Assembly (NCBI GenBank): GCA_016721845.1
Contig: JADKHK010000008.1
Location: 168,460 to 232,459 of the forward strand
Source of the DNA: Lysobacterales bacterium
Lineage (GTDB): Bacteria > Pseudomonadota > Gammaproteobacteria > Xanthomonadales > Ahniellaceae
Length of the DNA: 64,000 nt
Direction of reading: 5' to 3'
Positions within the stretch are counted from its first letter, which is position 1. Each line of letters starts with the position of its first letter. Under the pieces are notes generated by a model, which saw nothing but the letters and a program-made list of their open reading frames with translations, had not been told where the DNA came from and searched no databases. Position numbers and translations under genes: made by a program. This document shows, in pieces, positions 51,285 through 60,619 of this stretch.

Positions 51285-52292
51285 CTACAGCCACTTCGCC
51301 CGCTTCAGGATGACGTAGACGACGCCGATGACGGCGATCGTGGCGCCGGTGAAGAACCAGTAGCTGTGCTCGCCGCCGAGTTCGGGCATGTGCTTGAAGT
51401 TCATGCCGTACCAGCTGGTCATCAGGGTCGGGACGGCGAGCAGGCCGGCCCAGCCGGCGAGGCGCTTGACGACCTCGTTCTGGCCGACCGACACCATCGC
51501 CAGCGACACTGACATCGCCGCAGTGAGCATTTCCGCCATCGTGTCGCAGGCCTCCTTGACACGCACCGCGTGGTCGAAGACGTCGCGGAAATACAGGCGC
51601 ACGTCGTCACGGATGATGGTCGGGTGGAAGCGCATCAGCTGGTTCAGAATGTCCTGCAGCGGCGCAACCGCCAGCCGCAGCGTGACCAGTTCCTTCTTCA
51701 GTTCGTACAGGCGCTCGATGGTTTCGCGCTTGTAGGTCGACTGGAAGATGTCGCTTTCCAGTTCTGCCAGCTCATCCTGGAACGAGCGCACGATCGGGAA
51801 GAAGTTGTCGACGATGTAGTCCATGACCGCGTACAGGCCGTAGCTCGGTCCGATCGCGAGCAGTTCCGGCTCCTTCTCGCAGCGCGCACGTGCCGGCGAA
51901 TAACTCAGCGAGGCGCCATGGCGCACGGTCAGCAGGTAGCGCGGGCCGAGGAAAATGTGCGTCTCGCCGAACTCGATCTTGCCGCTGACGAACTGCGCGG
52001 TGTGCAGGACGATGAAGAGCGAGTCGCCATAGACCTCGATCTTCGGGCGCTGGTGCGCGTGGTGCGCGTCCTCGATGGCGAGGTCGTGCAGACAAAATTC
52101 TTCCTGAAGCTTTTCCAGCAGCGGCTCGTCCGGTTCGTGCAAGCCCACCCAGACGAACGTATCGGGTTGCTGCAGCACATCGCTGATCTGGTCCAGCGTG
52201 ATGTCGGGCAGGCGCTTTCCGTCAGCGGCGTAAGCGACGCTGTTGATCACCATCGGTGGCTTGCTCGGCGTAATTTCGACCGACAGATTCAT
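51285..52292 (-). CDS. corA: CorA family magnesium/cobalt transporter
   Basis: The protein has 335 residues from ATG 52292 (MNLSVEITPSKPPMV). A large N-terminal cytosolic domain (about 15-270) has the alpha/beta core VAYAADGKRL, LAIEDAHHAHQRPKIEVYGDSLFIVLHT and the long stalk helix. Two C-terminal transmembrane helices (about 275-295 and 308-328) follow. The pore signature YGMN is present in SWYGMNFKHMPEL, and the last residues ILKRAKWL are basic, as usual. It forms a pentamer that takes up Mg2+. It is in a minus-strand run with corC and a DUF4105 gene, and the aroG leader follows 53 nt downstream. Confidence 0.95.
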   Translation of the reverse strand: MNLSVEITPSKPPMVINSVAYAADGKRLPDITLDQISDVLQQPDTFVWVGLHEPDEPLLEKLQEEFCLHDLAIEDAHHAHQRPKIEVYGDSLFIVLHTAQFVSGKIEFGETHIFLGPRYLLTVRHGASLSYSPARARCEKEPELLAIGPSYGLYAVMDYIVDNFFPIVRSFQDELAELESDIFQSTYKRETIERLYELKKELVTLRLAVAPLQDILNQLMRFHPTIIRDDVRLYFRDVFDHAVRVKEACDTMAEMLTAAMSVSLAMVSVGQNEVVKRLAGWAGLLAVPTLMTSWYGMNFKHMPELGGEHSYWFFTGATIAVIGVVYVILKRAKWL

Positions 52293-52346
52293 GGGCGTGC
52301 TCCGGGGACGCGCGATCATGCCCGCGCCATCGCGGGCAAGGCAACG

Positions 52347-53576
52347 TCAATCCGTGGTCGGGGCGAACCAGAAGCGCCAGGCGAGCACGAGTTGCAGCGG
52401 CAGGATCAAGGCGAACCAGTGCGCGTTGGCCTGTTGCGTGCCGGGCAGGGTCAGCCACGCCAGTCCGAGCAGGGCGATCGACACCGTCAGGATGGCTGCA
52501 AGGCGTGCCATGCGTCCAGGCAATGCTTCCGGACGACGCCAGCGCCACAGCGGCCACGCCAACAACAGGGACAGCGGATTGAACAGCACCAGGTTGAGGT
52601 TGGCGTAGGCGATGGCGTGGTCGGTGAAGGCCCAGAGTCCGGCCAGCACGATGCCGCCGAGGCCAAGCACGACGGTGACGAGTGACAACAGCAACACGCC
52701 GCCGCTGCGCGCCGCGCCGGCTTTGGCGCGCAGGCTCAGCACGGCGAGCACGGCGATCGACAGGCCTGCGAATGCGAACGGCCAGAGCCAGCGCGGCTGC
52801 GCCGGCACCTGATCGTCGAGGCGACCGTCGTAGGCGGTCCATTCGCGTGTCACCAGTGGTCGAGCGATGCCCTGGGCGTCGGTCACGCGCATGTCGCGCA
52901 GCAGTTCGCGCAAGCGCAGGGGCAGGAACATCTCGTCCCAGAAGCTGAGCTTGCGGTCCGCCGCCGGGCCGAGGCCGAGGTCGATGCCGATGGCGAGCCA
53001 GGGCTCCGGACGCGCGTAGGCCATCGCCAGGCTGCGGTCGGTTTCGCCGCGCGCGCGCGCGCTCATGGTTTCCTTGAGTCGACCCTCGAGCACGGCGTCG
53101 AGCACATCGCGGACGCGCGTCGAGCAGTTCTGCGCGAAATAGTCATAGCGGTATTCGGCATGCTCCGGCAGCGCGTTCTGACCCAGCATCTCGGCGACGG
53201 CATAGCGCTGTTCCGGCGAGAGGTTCAGTTCCTGGATCCAGACGCTGCGACCCTCGGACGCGTAATTTGCGAGATCGTCGTCGGGGGTGAAGGCGGCGAG
53301 TCGGTAGATCATCCGGCCGCGCACGAAATTCAGCAGGAAATTCTTCTGCTCGAAGTCGAAGATGCCGAAGTTGTACAGGCGCGCGTCGCCGGTCACGGTG
53401 TTCTCGACCAGCAGGGCGTTGTGGCCGAAGCGCTGCCAGTACACCGCGCCTGGCGCAGCGGTGACGAGGGCGATGCGAAAGGCCGAGCCGCTGTCCGGGT
53501 CGATGGCTTGACCGCGAACTGCAGGGGTGCCCAGGCCGATCAGCAGGGCCAGCAGCAGGCCGCGGACCAGGTTCAC
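52347..53576 (-). CDS. DUF4105 (Lnb N-terminal periplasmic domain) membrane protein
   Basis: The protein has 409 residues from GTG 53576, overlapping the corC stop as GTGA. The signal peptide or first helix is about 1-22 (LLLALLIGLGTPAVRGQ). The DUF4105 periplasmic domain (about 30-190) has the typical ALVTAAPGAVYWQRFGHNALLV and YNFGIFDFEQKNFLLNFVRGRMIYRL and the catalytic-like YRYDYFAQNCSTRVRDVL (Cys and Asn). The C-terminal half has about five transmembrane helices (about 265-400). In Lnb proteins this domain is a lipoprotein transacylase; here that activity is inference. In many bacteria corC is followed by lnt, so an envelope-lipoprotein role for this gene is attractive. Confidence 0.85.
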   Translation of the reverse strand: MNLVRGLLLALLIGLGTPAVRGQAIDPDSGSAFRIALVTAAPGAVYWQRFGHNALLVENTVTGDARLYNFGIFDFEQKNFLLNFVRGRMIYRLAAFTPDDDLANYASEGRSVWIQELNLSPEQRYAVAEMLGQNALPEHAEYRYDYFAQNCSTRVRDVLDAVLEGRLKETMSARARGETDRSLAMAYARPEPWLAIGIDLGLGPAADRKLSFWDEMFLPLRLRELLRDMRVTDAQGIARPLVTREWTAYDGRLDDQVPAQPRWLWPFAFAGLSIAVLAVLSLRAKAGAARSGGVLLLSLVTVVLGLGGIVLAGLWAFTDHAIAYANLNLVLFNPLSLLLAWPLWRWRRPEALPGRMARLAAILTVSIALLGLAWLTLPGTQQANAHWFALILPLQLVLAWRFWFAPTTD

Positions 53577-54424
53577 GCGCCGTCCGCGATGACGACGAAC
53601 TGGTGCACGCGGCGGGCGTCGGCCTTGGCGACCTGGAAGCGGAATCGACCGAGCGCGATGTCCTCGCCGGCTTCCGGCAGATGGCCGAATCGAGCTGTGA
53701 CAAGGCCGCCGATGGTGTCGTACTCGTCGTCGGAAAAGTCGCTGCCGAAGGCGCTGTTGAAGTCGGCGATCGGGGTCAGCGCACTGACGTTGTGGCGGCC
53801 GTCCGGAAGCAGACGGATGGCTGCGTCGGGATTGCTCTCGTCGTCATGCTCGTCGTCGATGTCGCCGACGATTTCCTCGAGCACGTCCTCGATGGTCACG
53901 AGCCCGGCGACGCCGCCGTACTCGTCCACCACGACCGCGAGATGGTGCCGCGACGAGCGGAATTCGCGCAGCAGCACGTTCAATCGCTTCGATTCCGGAA
54001 TCAGGCGCACCGGGCGGATCAGGCTGCGGATGTCGCAAGGACGCTCGGGCTGGGCCAGACAGCGCAGCAAGTCCTTGGCGAGCAGGGTGCCGATGATCTC
54101 GTCGCGGTCCTCGCCGGTGACCGGGAAGCGCGAATGGCCCGATTCGAGCACGATCGCGAGCAGGTCCGCGAGCGTGCCGTCGACCGGCACCGACACCATT
54201 TGTGCGCGCGGCACCATGACGTCGGACACCTGCTTCTCGGTGACGCCGATGGCGCCCTCGATCATGGTCAGCGTTTCGGCGCTGAGCAGTCCGTTGTCCT
54301 TGGCATTGCGCAGTTCTTCGAGGAGTTCCTCGCGATTGCGCGGCTCGCCGGAGAGCATTTGCCCCAACCGGTCGAGCCAGGAGCGCGCCTGGGGCGCGCT
54401 GCTACTGGGCGGTTCGTCGTTCAT
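53573..54424 (-). CDS. corC: CorC/YbeX-type CBS-domain protein
   Basis: The protein has 283 residues. A short N-terminal segment (SWLDRLGQMLSGEPRNREELLEELRNA) is followed by paired CBS domains (about 65-125 and 130-190; DVMVPRAQMVSVPVDGTL, HLAVVVDEYGGVAGLVTIEDVLEEIVGDIDDEHD) and the C-terminal CorC_HlyC domain (about 200-280; TIGGLVTARFGHLPEAGEDI). The length matches CorC/YbeX, associated with Mg2+/Co2+ homeostasis and ribosome-related effects, rather than the long membrane-spanning HlyC/CorC transporters. It is first in the corC-DUF4105-corA run. Confidence 0.93.
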   Translation of the reverse strand: MNDEPPSSSAPQARSWLDRLGQMLSGEPRNREELLEELRNAKDNGLLSAETLTMIEGAIGVTEKQVSDVMVPRAQMVSVPVDGTLADLLAIVLESGHSRFPVTGEDRDEIIGTLLAKDLLRCLAQPERPCDIRSLIRPVRLIPESKRLNVLLREFRSSRHHLAVVVDEYGGVAGLVTIEDVLEEIVGDIDDEHDDESNPDAAIRLLPDGRHNVSALTPIADFNSAFGSDFSDDEYDTIGGLVTARFGHLPEAGEDIALGRFRFQVAKADARRVHQFVVIADGA

Positions 54425-54566
54425 TCCCGAGCGATCGTTCGCCCTGATGGCGGGCGGGGCGGCAGTGTAGCGACATTTCCGCCGGGCCCGCGCTCGAAAC
54501 GCGTCAACCGCCGCGGCACGACCGCGTTATGCTCGAACACGCGATTCCGCGTGAGGAGGCAAGTCC

Positions 54567-54875
54567 ATGAAGAAGCTGATATTTGTTCTGGCCCTGGTGC
54601 TGATATCGACGGTTGCGGTTGCGGATACCCCGGTGGTCGACGCGCGCCAGGAGAATCAGGACGAGCGCATCGATCAGGGCGTCGCCTCGGGCGAACTGAC
54701 GAAGCGCGAGGAACATCGTCTCGACGCCCAGCAGGAGCGCATCGACAACAAGGAAGAGCGCTTCAAGTCCGACGGTGTCGTGACCAAGGGCGAGCGTGCA
54801 CGCCTGAAGCGTTCGGAAAATCGTGCCAGCCACAACATCGCCAAGCAGAAGCACGACCGCCAGGATCACGACTGA
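54567..54875 (+). CDS. Small secreted charged protein, unknown family
   Basis: The protein has 102 residues with GAGGAGG 7-13 nt before ATG. The signal peptide is about 1-20 (LIFVLALVLISTVAVAD). The mature part is highly charged and almost entirely helical (ARQENQDERIDQGVASGELTKREEHRLDAQQERIDNKEERFKSDG...), with two repeats of the DERID/QERID type. No Cys and no membrane helix follow. I recognise it as a recurrent type in Proteobacteria, but no function is known. It is monocistronic and convergent with the LuxR-type regulator. Confidence 0.75.
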   Translation: MKKLIFVLALVLISTVAVADTPVVDARQENQDERIDQGVASGELTKREEHRLDAQQERIDNKEERFKSDGVVTKGERARLKRSENRASHNIAKQKHDRQDHD

Positions 54876-54887
54876 TCGCGTCGGCGC

Positions 54888-55568
54888 TCAGTCCTCGCCC
54901 TCGTCGTCGACGACGATGCGGGCCGGGTCGCCAAGTTCGAGCGAGCGCAGCATCACCGAGGCCTGGGTGCGGTTGCGCACGCCGAGCTTCTGAAAGATGA
55001 GTGAAAGATGCGCCTTGATCGTGCGCTCCTGGATGCCGAGCCGGTCGGCGATCTGCTTGTTGAGCTGGCCGCTGGCGACCAGATTGAGCACCCGGAACTG
55101 CTGCGGCGTGAGCGATGCGAGGCGCGCCGCGATCTGCTGGTCTTCGCGGCTGGTGGCGCTGGTGCCGATGGCGTTGCGCAGTTGCGCAGGCACGTATTCC
55201 TCGCAGTTCAGCACGGCCCGCAGGGCCACCGCGAGTTCGTCCAGCGATGCCCCTTTTGGAATGTAGCCGGCGGCACCGAAGGCGAGTGCGCGCCGGATCA
55301 CCGCCGGGTCTTCGTTCGCCGAAATCATCACCACCGCAACCGCAGGATGTTCCGCACGCAGTTCCGCCAGCGCCATCAGGCCGTGGCTGTCCGGCAAATG
55401 CAGGTCGAGCAGGACCAGGTCGACGTCATGGCGCGCATCGAGTTGTGCGCGTGCGGCGGCCAGCGAATCGGCTTCGATCAGCGCCGCGTCGGGCGCGATC
55501 GCGCGCAGCGCCTGCGTCAGCGCGAGCCGGAACAGCGGGTGATCGTCGGCGATCAGGATCTGCGTCAT
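54888..55568 (-). CDS. NarL/LuxR-type response regulator
   Basis: The protein has 226 residues from ATG 55568 (MTQILIADDHPLFRLAL). The receiver domain (1-120) has DDHP, acceptor Asp in LVLLDLHLPDSHG, MISANED and the conserved Lys in YIPKGAS. The LuxR-type HTH is at about 150-210 (LTPQQFRVLNLVASGQLNKQIADRLGIQERTIKAHLSLIFQKLGVRNRTQA). It starts 13 nt after the 3-hydroxybutyrate dehydrogenase stop, so the two are probably one transcript. The subclass (DDHPLFR...AGYIPKG) often regulates metabolic and adaptation genes; no kinase is adjacent. Confidence 0.93.
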   Translation of the reverse strand: MTQILIADDHPLFRLALTQALRAIAPDAALIEADSLAAARAQLDARHDVDLVLLDLHLPDSHGLMALAELRAEHPAVAVVMISANEDPAVIRRALAFGAAGYIPKGASLDELAVALRAVLNCEEYVPAQLRNAIGTSATSREDQQIAARLASLTPQQFRVLNLVASGQLNKQIADRLGIQERTIKAHLSLIFQKLGVRNRTQASVMLRSLELGDPARIVVDDEGED

Positions 55569-55581
55569 GAACGCTCGGGTG

Positions 55582-56382
55582 TCACGCGGCGGTCCAGCCG
55601 CCGTCGACCGGAATGGCCGCACCATTGAGGTTATGCGCTTCACGGCGGCAGAGCCAGAGCGCCAACGCGCCGATTTCGTCGGGCAGGGTCATGCGCAGAC
55701 TTGGTTGTTTTTCTCCGAGCAGATCGCGGATGCCGGCGTCGCGGTCGCCCCCGTGCTGTGCGGCGCGGGCCGCGATCTGCGGCTCGATCAACGCGGTTTC
55801 GACGAATCCCGGACAGATGCAGTTGATGGTGATGCCGCCGCTGGCGCGATCTCCCTGCGCGGCGTATTCGAGCGCGGCGACCTTCGACAGGCCGATCACG
55901 CCGTGTTTCGCCGCGACGTATGGCGCCTTCTGCACCGACGCGACCAGACCGTGCACCGACGCGATGTTGACGACGCGGCCGAAGCCGCGTTCGGCCATGC
56001 CGGGCAAGGCCAGACGCAGGGTGTGGAACACCGCGCTCAAGTTGATCGCGAGGATGCGGTCCCATTGTGCCGGCGGCATGTTCGCGACGGGCGCGGTGTG
56101 CTGGATGCCGGCATTGTTGACGAGGATGTCGAGCGGCCCGGCCGCTTGCATCAGTGCCTCGATCGCAGCCGGATCGGCCAGGTCGCCGGGCAGGAACTGC
56201 GCACGTGCGGCGCCGGCGTCGCGCACGGCCCGTTCGGCTTGCGCAATCTCTTCGGCGCTGCCGAGTCCGTGCACGATGACCGCCGCGCCGGCGGCGCCCA
56301 AGGCCGTCGCAATGGCCAGCCCGATGCCCGAAGTGGAGCCGGTGACAAGGGCCGTGCGGCCGGCGAGGAAGCGGTCGGTCAT
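55582..56382 (-). CDS. 3-hydroxybutyrate dehydrogenase (SDR family)
   Basis: The protein has 266 residues. It is a classical short-chain dehydrogenase: TGSTSGIGLAIA cofactor loop at about 15-26, NNAGIQH at about 89-95, Ser in NIASVHGLVAS, and catalytic Tyr-x3-Lys in YVAAKHG. The HGLVASVQKAPYVAAKHG segment and the GFVETALIEPQI loop are characteristic of BdhA-type D-3-hydroxybutyrate dehydrogenases, which oxidise the product of polyhydroxybutyrate breakdown to acetoacetate with NAD+. It is divergent from the oligomer hydrolase gene (120 nt between starts), which fits a PHB-degradation module. Confidence 0.9.
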   Translation of the reverse strand: MTDRFLAGRTALVTGSTSGIGLAIATALGAAGAAVIVHGLGSAEEIAQAERAVRDAGAARAQFLPGDLADPAAIEALMQAAGPLDILVNNAGIQHTAPVANMPPAQWDRILAINLSAVFHTLRLALPGMAERGFGRVVNIASVHGLVASVQKAPYVAAKHGVIGLSKVAALEYAAQGDRASGGITINCICPGFVETALIEPQIAARAAQHGGDRDAGIRDLLGEKQPSLRMTLPDEIGALALWLCRREAHNLNGAAIPVDGGWTAA

Positions 56383-56502
56383 GGCGGAATCTGCACGCAG
56401 GAAGTGGCCGACAGGCTAGCAGTGGCGCGATGCGCGGGCGCTTGGACCTAGGTCCAGTGGCGCGTCGCGTCGTCGCTGCTAGCGTAAGCTCAGGAGAACA
56501 CC

Positions 56503-58247
56503 ATGCGCCCGATCATTCTGCTGATTGCTTCGCTTCCACTGGCCGCCTGCATGAGCACCCGCACGACGACGCCCGAACCCGAGACGAGCGACGCGTTCAG
56601 CGCGCAGCGCGTGAGCACGCATCGCGACGGTGATGACTTGCTCACCGGCGGGCTCGGTCGCGACGCGCTGTTGAATCCGGTCGCGCCGGCCGTGGCCGAT
56701 GCCGCACATCCGACCGCCGCCGAATTGCGGCGCCGCGCGTTGCATGCGAACTGGCGCGGCATCGCCGATCTGTACGGCACGGTCAAGGCCATTCCGGCGG
56801 TGCCGGGCCGCGAATTCCACGCCTACGCGACCCTGCCTGGCGCGAAGCAGCCGCACCGTCTGTTGGTGCAGATTCCGGACGGCTTCGATGCCGCCAAACG
56901 CTGCCTGATCGTCACTGCCTCATCCGGATCGCGCGGGGTCTATGGCGCGATCGGTTCGGTGTCCGCTTACGGACTGCCCCGCGGCTGTGCGGTCGCGCAT
57001 ACCGACAAGGGCACCGGCACCGGTTTCTTCGACGTCGCCAGCGGCGAAGGTGCGCAGGCCGATGGCACGCGCGCGGCGCGCGGTGCGGCGCTCGAATTCG
57101 ACCCGGGCACGGTGGCGCAGGCGGGTGACACGCGCATCGCGATCAAGCACGCGCATTCCGGTGACAATCCCGAGGCGGACTGGGGTCGGCATGTGCTGCA
57201 AGCGGCGCGCTTCGGCCTGCGCTCGCTCGACGAGGCCTTTCCGCAACAGGCGCCGTTCACGGCGGCGAATACGCGCATCATCGCTTTCGGGTTGTCGAAC
57301 GGCGGTGGCGCCGTGTTGCGTGCCGGCGAACAGGATGCCGATGGTCTGCTCGATGGCGTGGTTGCGGCCGCACCGAACGTCAGCCTGGACGACACTCGGC
57401 ATCTGTTCGACCTCAGCATCGAGGCGGCGTTGTACCAGCCCTGTGCCCTGCTGGCCTTGCCGAATGCGCCGATCTTCCTGCCCGAAGCGGCGCATCACGC
57501 CGTTGCGGCCGCGCGCTGCGCCAGTCTGCGCGCAGTCGGCTGGATCGAAGGCGATACCGTCGAATCCCAGGCCGCGTCGGCGCTCGCGAAGTTGCGTGCG
57601 AGCGGCTGGCGGGACGAGACCCGCATCTTGCCGGTCTGCAGACCGGTTTCGACCTCTGGCGTGCGGTCGCCGCACTGTATGCGCAATCGTATGCGCGGGC
57701 GACGCCGGATGCGCCCGTCTGCGGTTACAGCTTTGCGCAGCGCGATGCGATGGGGCCGCCGCGTGCGGCCACGGCTGCCGAACGTGCGCTGTGGTGGTCG
57801 GATGCCTCGGGCATCGCGCCGACGGCCGGCGTCGGTCTGGTCGATGGACTCGCGACGGCAGTGCCGGATGCATCCTGGGCCGGATTGACGTGCCTGCGTG
57901 CGCTGCTCGAGGACGACGATGCGGTCGCGCAGCAGGTGCGCGCATCGATCGCAGCGACGCGCGCGACGGCGCGCACATCGGTGCCGACCGTGATCGTGCA
58001 TGGCGACCACGACAGCATCATCCCGCTCGAATTCAGCTCGCGGCCGTACCTCGCCGCGGCGCGCGCGAACGGCGCCCGCATCGCCTTGTGGGAAGTCGCG
58101 AACGCACAGCATTTCGACGCCTTCGTCGCACTGCCCAAGCTCGCCGGCATGACGCCGCTACTGCCGCAGGCTTATGCAGCCATGGACGCGTTGATCGCAC
58201 ATCTCGATGGTGGCGCGATGCCGGTGGATCGCACCGCATCGCGCTGA
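56503..58247 (+). pseudogene. 3-hydroxybutyrate oligomer hydrolase, single frameshift
   Basis: Two frames, 56503 to about 57640 and about 57630-58247, join into one hydrolase of about 581 residues. The first has a lipoprotein-type signal (MRPIILLIASLPLAAC), the nucleophile elbow-like FGLSNGGGAVLRAGEQDADGLLDGVVAAAPN and the TDKGTGTGFFD segment. The second continues LQTGFDLWRAVAALYA...VPTVIVHGDHDSIIPLEFSSRPY and WEVANAQHFDAF, giving the Asp and His of the triad. These are hallmarks of D-3-hydroxybutyrate oligomer hydrolase. The frame switches near 57632 in TTGCCGG; adding one G (TTGGCCGG) would restore RILAGLQTGFD. It is a likely base-loss error, or a recent mutation. Confidence 0.82.
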
Positions 58248-58254
58248 CACGACC

Positions 58255-60144
58255 TCATTCGAAGCTGTTCTGGAAGATGCCGGTACCGACCACGCTGACG
58301 CTGGCGGCGGTCGCGTTGCTGGCGCGAAATCCCGCGACGCCCGGATAACTGGCGTTGACCGTGCGCGTGCCCAACGTGCCGGCGGTGATCGAGCAACTGC
58401 CGTCGCCGACCGTATTGAGCGTGGCCACGCAACTGCCGCCGCCGAGTTCCTGCACGTTGACGGTTCCGCGACCCAGCGGCGTGGCGGCGACGCCGATGCG
58501 GCGGCTGCGCACGGTCACGCTGTAGGTCTGGCCGGGCATGACCTGCGGCGGCGAGATCGACTGGATCGAGGTGCTGGTGTCGGCGGTGCTGAAGACGAGA
58601 TGCACGGCACCCTTGATGGTCGCGCTGCCATCCTTGCGGTTGGGAATGCCGACCGCGAGATCATCGACGTTGTCGTTGTTGAAGTCGCCGCTGGCGAGCG
58701 TCGCGCCATACCGATCACCGCTGCGGCTGCGACCGGACGAATCGAGATTGACGACTGTGCGGGTGCCGAGCACGATGCCGGCGGCTGATCCACTGGCGAC
58801 GATCACGCTGCCGACGTTGACGCCGCCGTTCACCAGGTCTTCGCCTGCCACGCCGATCGCGAGGTCGTCGAAGCCGTCGCGGTTGAAATCGCCCGCGGCG
58901 AGTCCGCCGCCGAACTCGTCGCCTTCTTCTTGCAGTAATCCGCTGAAATCGTTCTCGTCGATGGTGTCGCTGCTGGCGGTATTCGCGGCCAGACCGCCCG
59001 GGTGGCCGTAGAGCACGGTCACGGTGCCGGCATTGAACAAGTCGCCCACGTCTTCAGAGATCGCGCCGACGGCGAGATCGTCGAGACCGTCGTTGTTGAA
59101 GTCGCCGACGGCCATCTGTTCGCCGAATTGGTCGTTGAGTTCGACGGCACCGGCAATGCCGGCGACATCCTGATGCAGGACCTCGTAGCGGAAGTTTGCC
59201 GCGGACGCCGCCCCATAGTTCACGAACAGCGCGCCCTCGTTGCGGATGCAGTCGGGGCCGCTGTTGAAGAAGCAGCCATCGACGGCCTGGGTGTACGCGA
59301 CCAGGTCGCCGAAGCCGTCGCCATCGAAGTCGCCGGCGGCGAGGACGTCGCCGAACCGTCCGACGTAGCGGTCGGACTCGCCGGGCAGGTCGCTGCGCTC
59401 GAAGAACGAGGCCACGCCGTCGAGTATGCCGCTGGCATTGCGGCGCACGCTGACGCCGCCCGAATTGGTGGCAAGCGCGTCGTGGTCATGGCCGGTGGCG
59501 GAAATGGCAAGGAACGGGCGCGTGCTCGCCGTGGTCATGCGCGGTACGGCCGCGACGGCGATGCCTTTCGCGTGGTCGGCGACCGTGCCGTTCGGTGCGG
59601 TGCCGGTGCCGGGCAGCGTCAGGTCGATGTTGCTGGCGGCCAGCCCGCCGGTCTCTCCCAGCAGCAGGGCGACCATGCCGGCATTGGTCGCGCTGTCGAT
59701 GTCCTCGAGCGGCACACCGATGGCCAGGTCGGTGCAGAGATCGCCATCGAAGTCCGCGGCGGTGAGGCTGGACCCGAAACGATCGTCGGCCTCGGCCACG
59801 CCGTCAATGTTGCCGAGGTCCTGATGCAGCAGACGGCCGGCACTGGCGACACCGGTCATCGGCTCCCCGAAAAGCATCGAGACCGATCCGGCCCCGGCAA
59901 TGCCCGTGATCGTGGAGAGCGGCGAACCGACGGCGAGATCCGATTCACCGTCGCAATTGAAATCGCCGGCCGCGAGCGGACCCGCGCTGGTTTGGCCCGT
60001 CGGTGCCGGCAGTTGTGCTGATCCGAGCAGCAGCAGTTGGTCGCGTTCGACCGCCAGGCCGACGGCGAAGGCGCCAGTCGCTTGCGTCAGGCAGGCCAAT
60101 GCCGTAGCGAGGGCGGTGATTCGGGTTGGGCGTGGCGACGACAT
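58255..60144 (-). CDS. Secreted FG-GAP repeat (integrin-alpha-like) protein with NSFE tail
   Basis: The protein has 629 residues from ATG 60144, with GGAG 8-11 nt upstream and a signal peptide of about 1-27 (ALATALACLTQATGAFA). At least six FG-GAP repeats are spaced about 60-75 residues apart, each with a calcium-binding DxNxDGxxD loop (FNCDGESDLAVG, FDGDLCTDLAIG, FDGDGFGDLVAY, FNNDGLDDLAVG, FNRDGFDDLAIG, FNNDNVDDLAVG). They fold as a beta-propeller. The C-terminal Ig-like domain (about 535-620) ends in GIFQNSFE. The tail is shared with the Ig-like protein at 60620-61769. It is presumably a cell-surface or extracellular adhesin. Confidence 0.87.
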   Translation of the reverse strand: MSSPRPTRITALATALACLTQATGAFAVGLAVERDQLLLLGSAQLPAPTGQTSAGPLAAGDFNCDGESDLAVGSPLSTITGIAGAGSVSMLFGEPMTGVASAGRLLHQDLGNIDGVAEADDRFGSSLTAADFDGDLCTDLAIGVPLEDIDSATNAGMVALLLGETGGLAASNIDLTLPGTGTAPNGTVADHAKGIAVAAVPRMTTASTRPFLAISATGHDHDALATNSGGVSVRRNASGILDGVASFFERSDLPGESDRYVGRFGDVLAAGDFDGDGFGDLVAYTQAVDGCFFNSGPDCIRNEGALFVNYGAASAANFRYEVLHQDVAGIAGAVELNDQFGEQMAVGDFNNDGLDDLAVGAISEDVGDLFNAGTVTVLYGHPGGLAANTASSDTIDENDFSGLLQEEGDEFGGGLAAGDFNRDGFDDLAIGVAGEDLVNGGVNVGSVIVASGSAAGIVLGTRTVVNLDSSGRSRSGDRYGATLASGDFNNDNVDDLAVGIPNRKDGSATIKGAVHLVFSTADTSTSIQSISPPQVMPGQTYSVTVRSRRIGVAATPLGRGTVNVQELGGGSCVATLNTVGDGSCSITAGTLGTRTVNASYPGVAGFRASNATAASVSVVGTGIFQNSFE

Positions 60145-60281
60145 GGCAGTGCTCCGGGACGAGTTGTCTCCGGTAACCCGGAACGCTGCCCGCATCCGCC
60201 AATCCGGCCGGTTCGACTTGAAAGTGCGCGCCATGGACCCATACTGCGCGACCGACACTGTTTTCAGCCGATGGTTCTGCC

Positions 60282-60581
60282 ATGCCGATCTACGAATACG
60301 TCTGCGCCACCTGCGGTCTGAAAAGCGATCACCTGATGCGCTTGTCCGATCCGGACCCGACCGAATGCCCTGATTGCGGTCCGGCGACGCTGACGCGCGC
60401 GGTGTCGGCACCGTCGTTCCGCCTGTCCGGCTCGGGCTGGTACGAAACCGACTTCAAGAAGGACGGCGACAAGAAGCGGAATCTCAGCGAAGGCAGCGGT
60501 AGCGGCGACAGCAAACCGGCCGAGCCAGCTCCCGCAGCGGCCGCGAGCACGCCGCCGGCCGCTGCCGCCAGCGCGGATTGA
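60282..60581 (+). CDS. FmdB-family zinc-ribbon regulator
   Basis: The protein has 99 residues starting MPIYEYVCATCGLKSDHLMRL. The zinc ribbon has Cys pairs CATC (residues 8-11) and CPDC (about 28-31), and the segment VSAPSFRLSGSGWYETDFK follows. The C-terminal 40 residues are Ala/Pro/Ser rich and low complexity. FmdB family proteins are commonly encoded directly upstream of aspS, and aspS is indeed the next gene on this strand, but a minus-strand Ig-like gene is inserted between them. The function is unknown. Confidence 0.93.
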   Translation: MPIYEYVCATCGLKSDHLMRLSDPDPTECPDCGPATLTRAVSAPSFRLSGSGWYETDFKKDGDKKRNLSEGSGSGDSKPAEPAPAAAASTPPAAAASAD

Positions 60582-60619
60582 TTCGTTCGAGATCGCGGTA
60601 GAAACGCCTTCGGGCGCAC

